A DNA stretch of 64,000 nucleotides from Morella rubra (taxonomy: Eukaryota > Streptophyta > Magnoliopsida > Fagales > Myricaceae): assembly GCA_003952965.2 (NCBI GenBank), contig CM025849.1:1172159-1236158 (forward strand). The letters are read 5' to 3'. This document shows, in pieces, positions 9,775 to 21,858 of the stretch. The notes under the pieces were generated by a model that saw nothing but the letters and a program-made list of their open reading frames with translations, searched no databases and had not been told where the DNA came from. Made by a program: the position numbers and the translations under genes. The first letter of the stretch is position 1; the number at the start of each line of letters is the position of its first letter.

Positions 9775-12015
9775 GTAAGAAAGAAATATTAAATCATGAA
9801 GAATTCTGAAAAAAAAGGAATCGCTTCGATGACATCTCTATGATCAATCCCTGAGAGTTGACAAAACGGTATCAGCTTTTGTTCGGCTTATCCAAGAATG
9901 GTTCTTTGCTAAAGTTTGGGAGGTTTTCGTAGATGGGCTCTGTTTAGCTTAGCTCCTCCTGTTTCTGGACTCTCCCTCTTGCTTTTTTTCTTTTCTTTTT
10001 TGGGTTGTTGAGACTTTCTGTGTTTCTTTCGGTGCTGCCTCCTACGGGTGAAGGAGTTGTTTAGCATATCATGATTGGTTTTGTGAGCATTTGAAGTTCT
10101 GGATATAACAGCTCCCCACTTTGGGGATTGCAATTGTGGAGTCAGTTCCTCTTTGCGTAACTGTTCACTTTCCAATCAGGACATTTATGCGGGTAGGCTT
10201 TGTTCTTTAATTGGGAATGTCTGTTGGTCAGAAGGTTGCATATTTAGCGTTTGAACAATAGTTTGGAAAGATTCGTCTTTTTTGCCTGTTCGGGGTGTTT
10301 TTATCGACCGCCCTCCACCGCCCCTCCGCGGGGGGTTTGATGGAACTGTAGAACTGTACTACGCAACGTTCTCCATAAGCGTTCAGAAAGTTTCTTGTTG
10401 CTTTACTGCTTAACTGCATATGATTGGACATTTGGAAATTTAAGAAATGTGTCGGTTTAAGACTCTCCCTCTAGAAGTGGGTCCTCATTTGGGGCTATTA
10501 GATCAGAGGTATAGTAGAGACAAGCCTTGGAATTCAGGTCCCTGCTCATATACCATGATAAATTTTCAGTTCTCCAAAAATTTAAACTTGTGGGAAAGAG
10601 TGAACATGATGACTTTATTCTGGCAGACTAAATAATTGTGAGGACCTTGTTGGTGATTTAGCCAAATTTGATATTTCAGCTTTGTTCTGAGTTTTTTTGA
10701 TCAGAACTAATTCTATCGCTTTGAAAATTTGTGGGTAGGGAGTCTTTGGGAGTTGATTGGAGTTAATATGCTTCGTATGGAATTCAAGGCAATGCTGTTT
10801 GGAGCTTAAAAGGTTGCATCCAGTCTTTACATTATCACACGTGATTTGAAAATTTTATTGCTTTTGCGTATGTAAGCATTCTGTACCTATGAGTAAGTAA
10901 GCACCCCTAGCGTATAAATTACTCATGCAAAAAGAAAATGAGATTGTTCCACCAGACAATTACTGAATTTATTTGATGTGCCAAAAAGGTTCCCCCTACT
11001 ATTCAAATAGAAGTACTATTTTAGTTGTTAGCGATAATGGATATTTTGTGGGCAAGTTAGGATCAAGTGAGTGAGAGAGCTTCACAGTTGAAATGTTTAA
11101 CTGGCCAGATTGTCCTTTAAGTCTAGAGGTATGTTTGGTTGGTTATGGACCTATGGTAGACACCCAACTGGATGGCTAGAAGTTTTTGAATTCACGTATA
11201 TTTGTTGAAGACAAGAGATTGATGTACACAGTCAGCGCATAAATTCATAGCTTGAAGTGGAATGATATCCCAAATGCATCTCACTGGATCATTGAAAGGT
11301 TTTCAAGTGTCAATCTACTTAAAATGAGACATCTACGAATGATATGATTGATAAGAAACAAGGATCATGTTTCCCGCAATGTGAATTCTAGGTATAAGAC
11401 TACATGACATTGACATGCACAAACGTTCTTGATTCTTGTTATTTTTGCACCATGCTGATGATCCTGTATGTTTGCACTCCCCCCCCCCACAGAAAAATAG
11501 AAGAACAAAAATAAAAATAAAATAAAAGATTTGAGGATTGTTTCAGCCTTCCCTCTAACCCTGTTGTCCCTGGAAAGGTAGGGGCAATTTGTGAGTACTT
11601 GGGGCTGCGAGCATGTACTATTCAATGAGCTTTGCTCCTGACTCAGATTGGAAGTGTTTTAGACTGAATCACACTTAGCTTCCAACACAACCATTCTCAC
11701 GATCTGGGTACCTATTAATTCTACATGTTCCTATCTGATGCTGGTCCATTGTGTATCTTGTGATCCAAGTGCTTAACACACCATGATTTTACACAGACCT
11801 TTTGCAAACATGTTTCCTAGCTATGCTTAGAAATGGGGAATTTAACCTGACTAACGACAACTTGGGAAATATTTAGGATGTTTAAGAACAATGCTGGGTG
11901 TGTATTCATGACCATATCATATGGATGGCAAAGTACAGTCATCATGGTACCTCTGGTTATTCTGGTGAATTCCTATATATGCATTTTTGCTAAAGCTTCA
12001 GTACATGCTTTGCAG
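9775..12015 (+). other. Probable leader intron of the MFS gene, otherwise empty
   Basis: AT-rich, T-rich sequence with only short ORFs. A poly-C run sits at about 11480-11489. Consistent with a long 5'-UTR intron, but no direct evidence. Confidence 0.35.
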
Positions 12016-12043
12016 GGGCTCCCATTTGTTGAGAACTATTAGA

Positions 12044-15000
12044 ATGAGTAATGAGATCGAAGATGATGATTCTTTCACTAAGCCCCTCGGAAAACGGTCT
12101 GTAGTTTACTATGGCGTGGGGCACATGCTGAATGACATCACTGCTGCCTGTTGGTTTACTTATCTCTTATTGTTCCTGACAGAAATTGGACTTTCTCCCA
12201 GGTAAATATCTTATAACATAATCAAAAGTCTAATAATCACTTTACAGTTGGTGTCTTAGGTACTAGGATTGTTAGAAACAATCACTGCCCATAACCTAAG
12301 CTACTGGGAAGAGGCCAACAATATATATAGAGCACAAGTAAGAAACAGCACATTGTTATTAGTACAGAAGGCAAACACCAAAAGATAAACTAGAAACAAA
12401 GGGGAGTTTCAAAGATTTGGACATAGGAACTTTTTAAACAAACCAGGCTCTAGTCAATGTTGGAAACTATCTGCGAGTTGGTGAATAATGTTAAGCACGC
12501 ACTAGCAACATTCACAAGGAATTTCCTTACATCTTCGTCAGAATTGCTCCTCATCAGTTTAGGAGGATTTTCCATGTTTTGCTTCATTGATTTCTATTTA
12601 CCATACTTATCTTTTATCTCCTGTAAACTCACCCACCCCAAAAAACCCAATTCACGACATGATTTTTTTTCACTGCAGGGATGCTGCTACAGTTATGCTT
12701 TCAGGTCAAATAGCTGATGGATTCACAACCATATTTGCTGGTGAACTGGTAGTCTGATATCTGCGTTTTCTTGTCTGGATTCAAAACTTGATATGCTATT
12801 CATACGTTATCAGTTGTTGTAAAATTATGACTACTTGAATATTATGCCTACCTGGTCCTTTTCTTGTTTTGCATGCATTTTTAGCGTACTTTTTTTTTTG
12901 ACATTCAAATATCTATTGATCTGGTGTAATACGGATGACATGTGGTCACTGCCCAGTCATTAGCAATTTTTCATCAATCTGGGAGGTTGACATTTTTGAG
13001 TTTTTATTCTGCCTGAAACATTTTAGATGACCTGCTTTCTTGGTAAATGTTATCATGATTCACAATCTGCAAATGATGCAGTTGGACTTTTTCAACATAT
13101 ATCACATTAATTTCCAAAATGGTGGAAATTATTGAAGTTTAAAATTACCCTATATTTAACTCAAGAGAACCTTCAAAAAAGTGTGTTCAAGTTTGAGTCC
13201 TACAAACTTAACATATGCTTCTTAGACTTCTTACCCGATAAGTTTTTTTAATTTAGGTTGTTGATTGTATACAGATTAAGAATTGGAATGGGCTTTCATG
13301 TCTTCATTTTCGCATGTTCCTTTGAATTTTTTTGGCTGCAGATTTTGTTCTTCCATTCTATTTTATCTTTTTTCCATGTGAATTATTTTATTCATTCCAT
13401 ATTGATTCGAATTTGTGCTTTTGATTCTAGTACAAGATTAGACAATGAAGTATTTTGCGCTTTTGCTTTTAGTAAAAAATTAGAAGCTGAAATAGGAAAT
13501 ATCAAGCACCTTCTCTAACTAGCGGTCAGCCTGCTAGCGATTTTGCGTATATCCATCAACTGTAGCTCCTCTACTGGGTTTAACTTGTTGAAACGTCACC
13601 TGATCCAATCTTTCTCAAGTTTTAATAAAAGCACATAAATTCAGCATGTCTACCTTAAAAGAATATTAAAAATTTCTGATATACCCTTCAATTGTTGAGG
13701 AAAACTACTGAAATCTTATCCGTTGTTCATTTTAATTCTCATGTACACCATTAATAGGCTTCATATGTGAAAATGTTTCTAGAAAGTACAAATGCAGATA
13801 TAAGTCTAGGTGTTATGTTTTGTATCCTACAGTAGATCCTTTATTTTTTTTTTGGCTTGCTGGAAGTAACTCTGCTTGGACCTTGGTATTGTTTTCTTGA
13901 CAGATAGACCGATTTGGACATTTCAAAGTATGGCATGGTGCAGGATCTGTTTTAGTTGCCATTTCATTTTCTTCTGTCTTTGGTGGTTGCATTCCTTGTA
14001 AGATATTTGCTACGTCTTCATCGACTTGGCGAACCATTGGCTACAGTGTTTTTGCATCAATATTCAATGTGGGCTGGGCTGCTAGTCAGGTTTCACACAT
14101 GTAATAACCTTCTCACTCTAAAATTTTCCAGCTGAAGTCTTCAAATCATCCTTTCAATATTTCCTCCCCCTTATAATTACCAGGCAAGAGGCACTAACTG
14201 CCACTCCTTTAAGTGGTCTTTATAGTGTGAACCCTTGCAAATTTCAGGTATAAAATTGAAACCTGAAACGTGTTGAAGTAATCGGTTTGAAATGGCTTTT
14301 TACTTATTTGCGGCTTTTATGTATCTCTGGAGGGACTTGCCTAACAGTTTAGTATATTACCAAGCACAATTGCATAAAATTCAATAGGACTCTGAAAATT
14401 CCTAAAAAGGCACCATTGAAAACCTTTTCCTTGTCCCTCTACATTGGGGGGAAATGAAAAAGGAAGAAACATCTTTCCTCAAGCTTAAGTATTTTGTCAT
14501 TTACGCTATAAACCTTCACTTTGTTGTTGAAGGTCTATGGTGAATTGCATCACGCTGAATTCAACAAGTAGAGTAGTGCTGACAAGCTGTCGCAATGCTT
14601 TTACTATGGTCAGCTCCTTCCTGAATGTTTATTTTATTTGTACTAGTCTTATGTTGTTATATTGTGCCACTAGAACTACTGTTCATATTGAGTTTATGTT
14701 TCGTTAAATACTTTCTTTTTAAAGGTTGCCAACCTCACCCTATATGCAATTGCTCTAGTAGTGTTTGCTGTCACCAAAGCAGAAACAAATGCAGATGTTG
14801 AAAATCAGGTACACAGACTAATGAATCTTGATCAATTATTAATAACTTCTTTTTTGGATAACTTCATCACTTTCCCACATGAGCAGTATCGCTGGATTGC
14901 ATATTTGTCTATCTTTTTTGGATGCTGCTTCGTGGTCATATTTCTTCTTGGAACCAAAGAGCCAAGGTGAGACAAATATTCTCAACCTATGACGAGTTTA

Positions 15001-18000
15001 GGGAGTGTCTTGATAATGCTTTCTTGGCGCAGTATGAGATAAGAAGTTTAGCTCACAGTACTATGATTTACTACTACAATATCATTTGCAACTTTGGTTG
15101 GTTAAGGTGAGAAAAATGATATCTTGCTATCATTTGCCCCTGGACCAGGACTGAGAAAGCTCTCAGAGTTTTAAGATTGCTTGGGTGATTATGAAGAAAA
15201 ATAATTTTTTTTTTTGTATCCTTGATATTGACAGAAATTTGATGTATCAGTTGAACCTTCTGGTTCCCCTCTCAAGGCAATCAGGCATATACACCAACTT
15301 GATTACAGCAGTCAATTATTTTTCTTTTGCAGATCAAAGGTAGGTGTACAGGGAAATAGTCATGCAAGGATTGCTTGGGCATACTGGTTCAAGAGAGTAT
15401 TATATTATGAAGTTGCTACTGTTTATGTGCTCACCAGATTAGTGACCAATGTATCACAGGTCAGTGCATTTCGTTCCATAGTCGTGTTCTTTGCCAAATG
15501 GAAAAGCAAAGTAGTAACTTAAGCTTATTTTTTGTAAATACTAAACAAGGAAACAGTTTTTCAAAATATTGGAAGATGTTGAGTCTCAAGGAGAAAAACA
15601 CCTTGAAGGACTTCCTTCTAGGAAAGATCATCCCTCCATTATTAGCTCCCTCTTGAAGAAGTGATTTAAAAAGTTGTTGAGTTTCCTTTGTAGTTCTCAT
15701 ATGAAGATGGCTTCTTGTGCTCAGGCATATCTTGCATTCTATGTTATTGATGATCTACGAATGGCCCAATCAGCTAAAGCACTGGTACCTGCTCAAACCT
15801 TGTCACAATCAAACCTTTATTAATCTTTTATTTTTTTGAGAAGGAATGCAAGGCTGATTCTTTTGTCAAACTGATGGGAGCAGGTTCCTGCCATAATCTA
15901 CATTTGCAGCTTCATCGTATCTGTGATTCTACAGGTATGAAACTCAGTTCTTTGGTTGGATGTGATCCATAAGTATTTTCTTTTATTGGCATCTATCCCC
16001 CACGTTGCAGGAGATTGCATGGACAGGCCGACGCCTGAAGGCTTATTATTCTGCTGGATGCATTCTTTGGATATTTTGTGGTGCAGCGATCCTTCTCTTG
16101 CCTAGAAGCTTGAGTGCTTTCATGTACATTATATCAATATTTATTGGTATAGCAAATGCCTTGATGATGGTATGATCCAAGATTCTCAGCCCTCAAGGGA
16201 CATTCTAAGAAGATGATATATGTGAAATAATACTCACTAGGTAATAAAAATTCAATAATATTTGAGGTTTAGTTTTTAAACAGGACCATCAGACATTAAA
16301 ATGAAGTATCCTATAGTCATTAATACGTCAGTGGAGGGCAAGCTGTTGTTTCTGTTGCCGTTAATAATCTCTTCAAACATGCATATATTGGTCTCAAGAC
16401 GGAGGAGCTGATTTGATTTTCGAGATCTCATGTCTCTTATCACTTCATGCATGTGGGCGATGGCCAGGGATGAAGCTAGGATTAGAGATTTTGGGGGGCC
16501 AACTTTATTAAATTGAAATTTGGAGGAGCCAAATTGCAAAAAAGAACAATAAGCTATCTGAAAAGGCACTTTTTTTGCCTAAGAAAAAAATAAAAATTCT
16601 GCTGGAAGCTTTGTCCCTGACGATGGCTAAGATTTCAACTGTCCTTATAACTTTGCTACCTCGTAGAACCTGTTAGAGCCAGTAATTTGGTTTTGACAGA
16701 ACTTTATAATCATAGGAGACTGGTTGTTAGGGTTATGTAACACCGCGATTCTCAAATCTGCACAGTTTCCAGTGCTGTGTGTGTATATGTGTGGGGTAAG
16801 GGGCCTCCCATACAATATCCCAATCACTCATTTGCATATGATCTCAGCAGTAATTAGTTCATTTCATTTGTTCTTAAAATTTTGACTCCACCTCAAGTAT
16901 AACAGGTGACTGGGGTAAGCATGCAAAGTGTTCTAATTGGTGAGAATCTTGGCGGCTGTGCATTTGTTTGTGGATCATTGAGCTTCTTGGACAAAATCTC
17001 CTGTGGGCTTGCCTTGTATGTTCTTCAGTCTTTCCAAAGTAAGTTGTTTGAATCTTCGTTCATAGCAACGGCTTTAACACAAAAGGGTTATACTGTATAC
17101 TAGGTGCTTTGTTGAGTGTGCATCTGCGCACCACGGTTTGGCAACTTTTACCTGTGTAATTATTTAAGAGATATGGAGATAGAAATGTGTTTCTTTGGCT
17201 TGGATCATGAGATGTTTCTTAGTTGTTTGAGCTTTAATTGAATTAGAAGGAGAAATAGTTTCAGCAAATGTTGTTGGAAAAGATCCAGTATTGACATAAA
17301 AGTATGACACTATTTCTGATGACTGTCAGTTTTTGTGAAGATGATTCACCATCTCCGTTTTTAATTTTTTTTTATTTGTTAGCTTCCTATAATTGTTCAG
17401 TTTGATGACCATGGAAGCAGTCATAAGAAGATAGTCAATGAATATGAAACGTGTGCCATCTGACTTCTTTTAATGGATTACTGTCTGTTGTTTTGATACA
17501 TTCAATCCTATGGCCGTGCTTCATATCAGTGCTCTAGGGAAGCATATGCAGCGTAGTTAAGTAAACAATTTTGGAAAACAGGTAGCTTTGTTTAAGTGAT
17601 CTAGCCGACATAAAGAATTTACTTCAAACATGAGTTATGCACCTTTGAAAGTTTGATACTGATTAATCCAGGTAGGGTTTCTCACGAGTTCCTGGTTAAT
17701 TACTCTGCTAATTAGTTGTCGTCTTTTTTTTTTTTTTGGGGTGTGGGGGAGGAGAAGTAAATTTTTCTTCTTTTTAAAGCAGGGAAGAGAGGTAATTGTT
17801 TGTCATCTTACAGTTTTTGTCTTGGTACCTTTCAGATCGTCAGTAGCACTGGCTCTGTTTCTTCTTTCTTGTTTTTCTCTGTTCATCTGCACTTGCAAAA
17901 TTCACGAGTTCTTACAGTTGAATGCCAATAATAGTGAATCTAAACTCTGTTTCAAACCACATGTACTTCGATGCAGGTTGCTCTCCAGAACTTCAGCTTA

Positions 18001-18149
18001 CGAACTCCATACACGTGTATATCTCAGTTACAAGGTTTGGTTTGGGTCTCATACCACCAGTTTGTTCGCTAGTTGGTATGGCAGTTACATACAACATGAA
18101 ACTCCATACCCCTTTTTCAAAGCCTATGATGGAGCCGCTGTTGGAATAG
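12044..18149 (+). CDS. MFSD12-like major facilitator superfamily transporter, 12 exons
   Basis: Exons: 12044-12201, 12679-12748, 13904-14100, 14533-14608, 14725-14808, 14887-14966, 15333-15459, 15725-15784, 15884-15934, 16011-16169, 16906-17038, 17977-18149. All phases agree and give 455 residues, the usual length of plant homologues. Landmarks are GVGHMLNDITAACWFTYLLL, LSGQIADGF and IDRFGHFKVWHGAG (the loop between helices 2 and 3), NVGWAASQVSHMSMVN, CRNAFTM, and ITRF-like YISVTRFGLGLIPP near the end. The protein is an integral membrane carrier. Animal MFSD12 acts in lysosome/melanosome cysteine import; the plant substrate is not known to me. The start ATG opens an acidic N-terminus (SNEIEDDDSF) typical of the family. 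Intron 10 carries a hAT-type MITE. Confidence 0.88.
16465..16619. mobile_element. hAT-type MITE in intron 10 of the MFS gene
   Basis: A 155-base element with ends CAGGGATGAAGC and GCTTTGTCCCTG, 12-base terminal inverted repeats with one mismatch. It is flanked by the 8-base duplication GCGATGGC (16457-16464) / ACGATGGC (16620-16627). Eight-base target duplications and CAGGG termini are hallmarks of hAT elements. No coding capacity. Confidence 0.75.
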
Positions 18150-20077
18150 AGACTGCGAAACCAGTTTCCTTTAAACAAGATGTCGGAGCCTTTGCGGTAG
18201 GTTTGATTATTTACCTGGTGAATGCTCTGCAGTGTAGCATATTCTATAGGAGATGTCAAATGATTGGCCACAGATATAGTTGAGAAACCCGTAAGGGAAT
18301 ACCCATTTGTATTCGTACGTTGAAGTCATTGCTATTCAGCCTATTCATGTCTGCAGGACTTTCTGATGTGTATATCGATTAATGAAAAATTCATTCATTG
18401 AAACGTTACAAAATACATTGCCTAATTCTGTAACAGGTTGTGACGCTGGGTCTGTTTTGAACCTGGCTTCGTAATGTGATGCAGGGCGTTTGCTGAGGAA
18501 AATAAATAAATAAAAAACCTTACAAAATACGAACGTGTCTTCCAAAAAGTACGACGAATGGATTTTAACCCTGGTTTGTGAGAGGAATGATTTGCATGCT
18601 TGTGATAAATGTCATCAACGAGCTGTTGACCCAAGTTGAACACCATGTTCAAAAGAGAGCGTTTTGTTTTTTCTTTTTTTTTGTTTTTTTTCTAAATAAC
18701 GATATTATTGCCAAGAGCAACAATCTCATGGTGGAAACCAAGGATTGTCACTTGAGAGAATGTTAACAGGGATACAAGATACAGGAATATTTCCCTCAAC
18801 ATAGCGGAGCATGCCCATTGAACAACTCTTGCTAGAGGTCTAAACTCTCTCGTGCTTAGTGCTCTCGGTTCCTCTTTAGTGTAGACTAGTATGAATACTA
18901 AAATTAATGGTAGTAACTACTATCTGCCCATGCCAGGACCACCCTTAATTTGGTTTCCCAAATCTGGTATGTTAGGTAACTATGCCCTCAAAGCAAAACC
19001 CTACCTGCCTCTGTCCGGACATTCTGTAGTTCTCCGCATCTGAAATCATTAGTTAACTACCGCACCAAAACAAAGAATGAATTGTTTGACATGCATCGAG
19101 GCAAAAGTTGTATCTGCATCGCTTAAAGCAAGCACTCACAGTTCGATGGGAGTGGTAGCGTTATAATCCGCACAAAAGTTATCATAAGAAGAGATGTCGG
19201 CTTCAAATGGGGAGCTGGGTGGGAACGGCGCAAGAAAGAAATAAGTGAAAACAGAGGATTTCTCGGTAAAGAAACGAGGAGAGAAATTTCGAGGCTCCAT
19301 ATGACAAGCCTGCTTATATTGAGAAACTTGGATGCACCAGATGACCTGCAGCCAATGGTCTTGCTTGATCCAGTTGACATGGAGCTCCAATAAGAATGAG
19401 AAATATAGACGAAATCTATGAAGGAAACATAAGAGATGGATGTATTCTTTATGTTGAAAAGAGTTGTCCCTTTTTTCGAGTTTTCTATGTTCTTTGGTGT
19501 TTGAAAGATTGAATCTTTTTCTCTTTTCCCCTTTTTTTCCCTGAAAAAGAGAAAGGGTCGTCTGTTTTGGAGTGTTTAGTATGTCATTTATTGTTTGAAG
19601 GCTGTATCTCTTGTTATAAAGACTGTCTTGTGGAGACACTGGCCTCTCCGCGCCATGATGTCCACGAAGGGGCTGTGTCAATTCGTGAGGCATCTCTTAT
19701 GTGAATGGCTGTCGTTTCATGACTATAAATATGTAAGAGCCAATTTGGTGTTTGTGGGATGTTGCGCACTTGGGTTCAATCGGTGCGAAAACAAAATTCA
19801 CATTTTCCTTGAGACATTGTTCTCCTCTGTCCAAGGGGGTGTGTGCGCGGCAGCGGACAAAACTGAGAATATTAAAACTCCGAAATGCTAGTACTTGATT
19901 GCCAATGGAGTATGCGAATGACAAATAAATGTAGAATAGATATATGTGTATATACACACACGGAAAATGATCAAGGCTGTGGGGTAAAATACGTGCAGAT
20001 GAGAAAGGCGTGAGATCGGACGATACTCATTCAGAAGACGATCAGCCACTTAAAAATGCGAGCTGGTAAATGAAATC
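18150..20077. other. Intergenic, no gene supported
   Basis: A minus-strand frame at 19136-19693 is fairly long. Its last 54 codons (from an ATG near 19300, MEPRNFSPRFF...) follow a TATA-like AATATAAGC, but nothing in it resembles a known family and no further exons are visible. A poly-T tract lies at about 18666-18690. Confidence 0.45.
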
Positions 20078-20512
20078 CTACACTTTTAATAGAAGAAAAG
20101 GCTTTTTCCGGGATTCTCCCTTGGGTAACTCACGCTTAACCTTGATCATGTGGCGCAAAACTTTGGCACAACGAGTTACCATTCTCTTAAGCTTCAATCC
20201 CTGGAAACCCTCTTCTTGCTGTTTTGTGACTAGTTGAAGTTGCTTTTCTTCCTCGGTGAAGTGTTTGCCCAGAGAGCTCCTGCCTTTGATCAGCTGCTTC
20301 AAGCTTGGTTTACGATCACTTTCTTCTGCTTCATCTACTCTTGAGGGAGAACTCTCGTCTTCTCCATCTTCAACAGCTTTCCAAGGAGTATCATTTCGTA
20401 TAGATTCATCAGTGGAATCCCGATTGGCATCTTGGACCTTTAACGGTCTTCTGGTTCTCTTTGACATGGAAATATCATAAGGGTGTTTACTCGGATTGTA
20501 GTTACTTCCCAT
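20078..20512 (-). CDS. Conserved plant protein of unknown function, 144 residues
   Basis: A single coding exon beginning MGSNYNPSKHPYDISMSKRT. Recognisable blocks are the basic RTRRPLK near residue 20, an acidic/Ser middle (AVEDGEDESSPSR), then SLKQLIKGRSSLGKHFTEEE, KQLQLVTKQQEEGFQGLKLK and a basic C-terminus (HMIKVKRELP, SRKKPF). From memory this block order marks a small plant-specific family with no assigned function. Its high charge and basic ends suggest a nuclear protein, which is inference. A splice acceptor (CTTCCAG) at 20604-20610 on this strand suggests a short leader exon 20513-20603 and an intron in the 5' UTR. Confidence 0.7.
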   Translation of the reverse strand: MGSNYNPSKHPYDISMSKRTRRPLKVQDANRDSTDESIRNDTPWKAVEDGEDESSPSRVDEAEESDRKPSLKQLIKGRSSLGKHFTEEEKQLQLVTKQQEEGFQGLKLKRMVTRCAKVLRHMIKVKRELPKGESRKKPFLLLKV

Positions 20513-20603
20513 TGCTTTGCGGGAGTACTGGCTGAACTAGAGAATGATGCTTTTCAGCTATTGTAGTACCAGAACCATATAAATTAATAAGAACCACAGA
20601 ACC

Positions 20604-21858
20604 CTGGAAGAAAATGTGGTTAGAGGAGATTACTTTGTGACGAATTAAGCGGTTAGTTTGAAGGCCTCTAAGAAAGGTGAAATGTCCCTTTTCTGTCTGT
20701 CCATTTGTCATGACTGAAACGACCGACCTCCCTCCCTCCAGCTAGAACAGCTGATAAGTAATAACTTGATTTGAGGGCGAGTACTACCAAACGAAACTAG
20801 TGTATTCTTTGTATTCAGCATTACCCAACTGCTGGATCTCATAGTATTCAGCAATCAAAGCCGCTTCTTGATTGAAGGAGAGACGTTCCCATATGGCATC
20901 AAATGGTGCAGAGGAAAAACTCAAACTACGGGTCCGTCCTTCCAAAATGCGATAAGTCACTTTCAGTGACGAGTCTTTATATATGCTCTTTTGCTCTTTT
21001 TGTTTTTCTGCCACCTCTCTAGAGTAGGTGCTTTCGAGCTTTCAACTACAGCAGCCAGTAAAGTTCAAGCAAATTCTCATCGCCATCCTTTTAGCTTTTT
21101 ATTCAATACTTTTGACCAAGAGAATAAGAGACGGTCTGAAACAACCATTTTGGGCCTTAATGAAGGTAAAAAGCATCATCGAAGGTAATTAAGTTGATGG
21201 TTGAGTTGATTTTTTTTTTTTTCTGAACAACATAGGAACATTTTATTTCTACTCAGTTAACCAAAGTCGCATACAGTGAGCTCTCTCAGAAGAGTGGAGA
21301 GAGTAATGGATCCACAATGCCTATTGGTTACACACCATTTAGTAACAAAATGTGCCATGAAATTCCCTTCCTTAGGATTCCAACTAAACTGCCATTGGGG
21401 GTGTTCATCAAGAATACACCTAATATTGCAGATTTCACCATCAATCAACCAATCCGGGTTCAGCCTCTCAGTTACTTGCTTCTACACAACTAAGGAGTCA
21501 CCTTCAATGATAACATTAGAAATACCCCACTCAGCAGCAACTCTACAAGCTAAGAGAGCTGCGACAGATTTACATTCAGGCGTGCAGAGGCACAGGTGGC
21601 AAACACAGATACGAAATTTCAGATTTTCGTGTTTTTGTGTTCATCCAAAATGCAAATCCATATTCAGTAATCAGATATGTAGTATCTCATAGATTTACAT
21701 TCATGTTTTAACCAATGTAAGAGTAAATGACAAACAATGCCAGAAAGGGCCATGGATTAAGTAAAGAAATAATTATGAACTATGAAATGAAACAATTATG
21801 TACTGGCACCAAAGAAAAGGGGAGTTAACACAACTAAATAGAACAAAAAAACTTTTAC
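20604..21858. other. Gene-poor stretch between the unnamed protein and the IDM1-like gene
   Basis: Contains a LINE RNase H fragment (listed separately). A 76-codon frame on the minus strand at 20784-21014 has no ATG and no family match. The GNAT-domain exons expected for the IDM1-like gene were looked for here on the minus strand and not found. Confidence 0.45.
21257..21575 (-). mobile_element. LINE (non-LTR) RNase H domain fragment, degenerate
   Basis: On the minus strand the frame reads SVAALLACRVAAEWGISNVI, IEGDSLVV, stop (TAG at 21482-21484), KQVTERLNPDWLIDGE, then CILDEHPQWQFSWNPKEGNF and MAHFVTKW. This is the RNase H-like C-terminal domain of plant LINEs (EGDS motif; W-x-P-x-E-x-N-x-x-AH motif). 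It is broken by one stop codon and lacks reverse transcriptase upstream. Confidence 0.7.

Noticed and set aside
17741-18283. 180-codon plus-strand ORF overlapping the last MFS exon
   Set aside because: It is a shifted frame over exon 12 and its intron; the family match is in the other frame (ending at 18149).
19136-19693. 185-codon minus-strand ORF
   Set aside because: No recognisable family, biased low-complexity stretches, and overlapping ORFs on both strands; kept only as a remark.
20784-21014. 76-codon minus-strand frame (VTYRILEGRTRSLSF...)
   Set aside because: Begins at GTG, not ATG; no splice partner or family match found, although its composition is exon-like.
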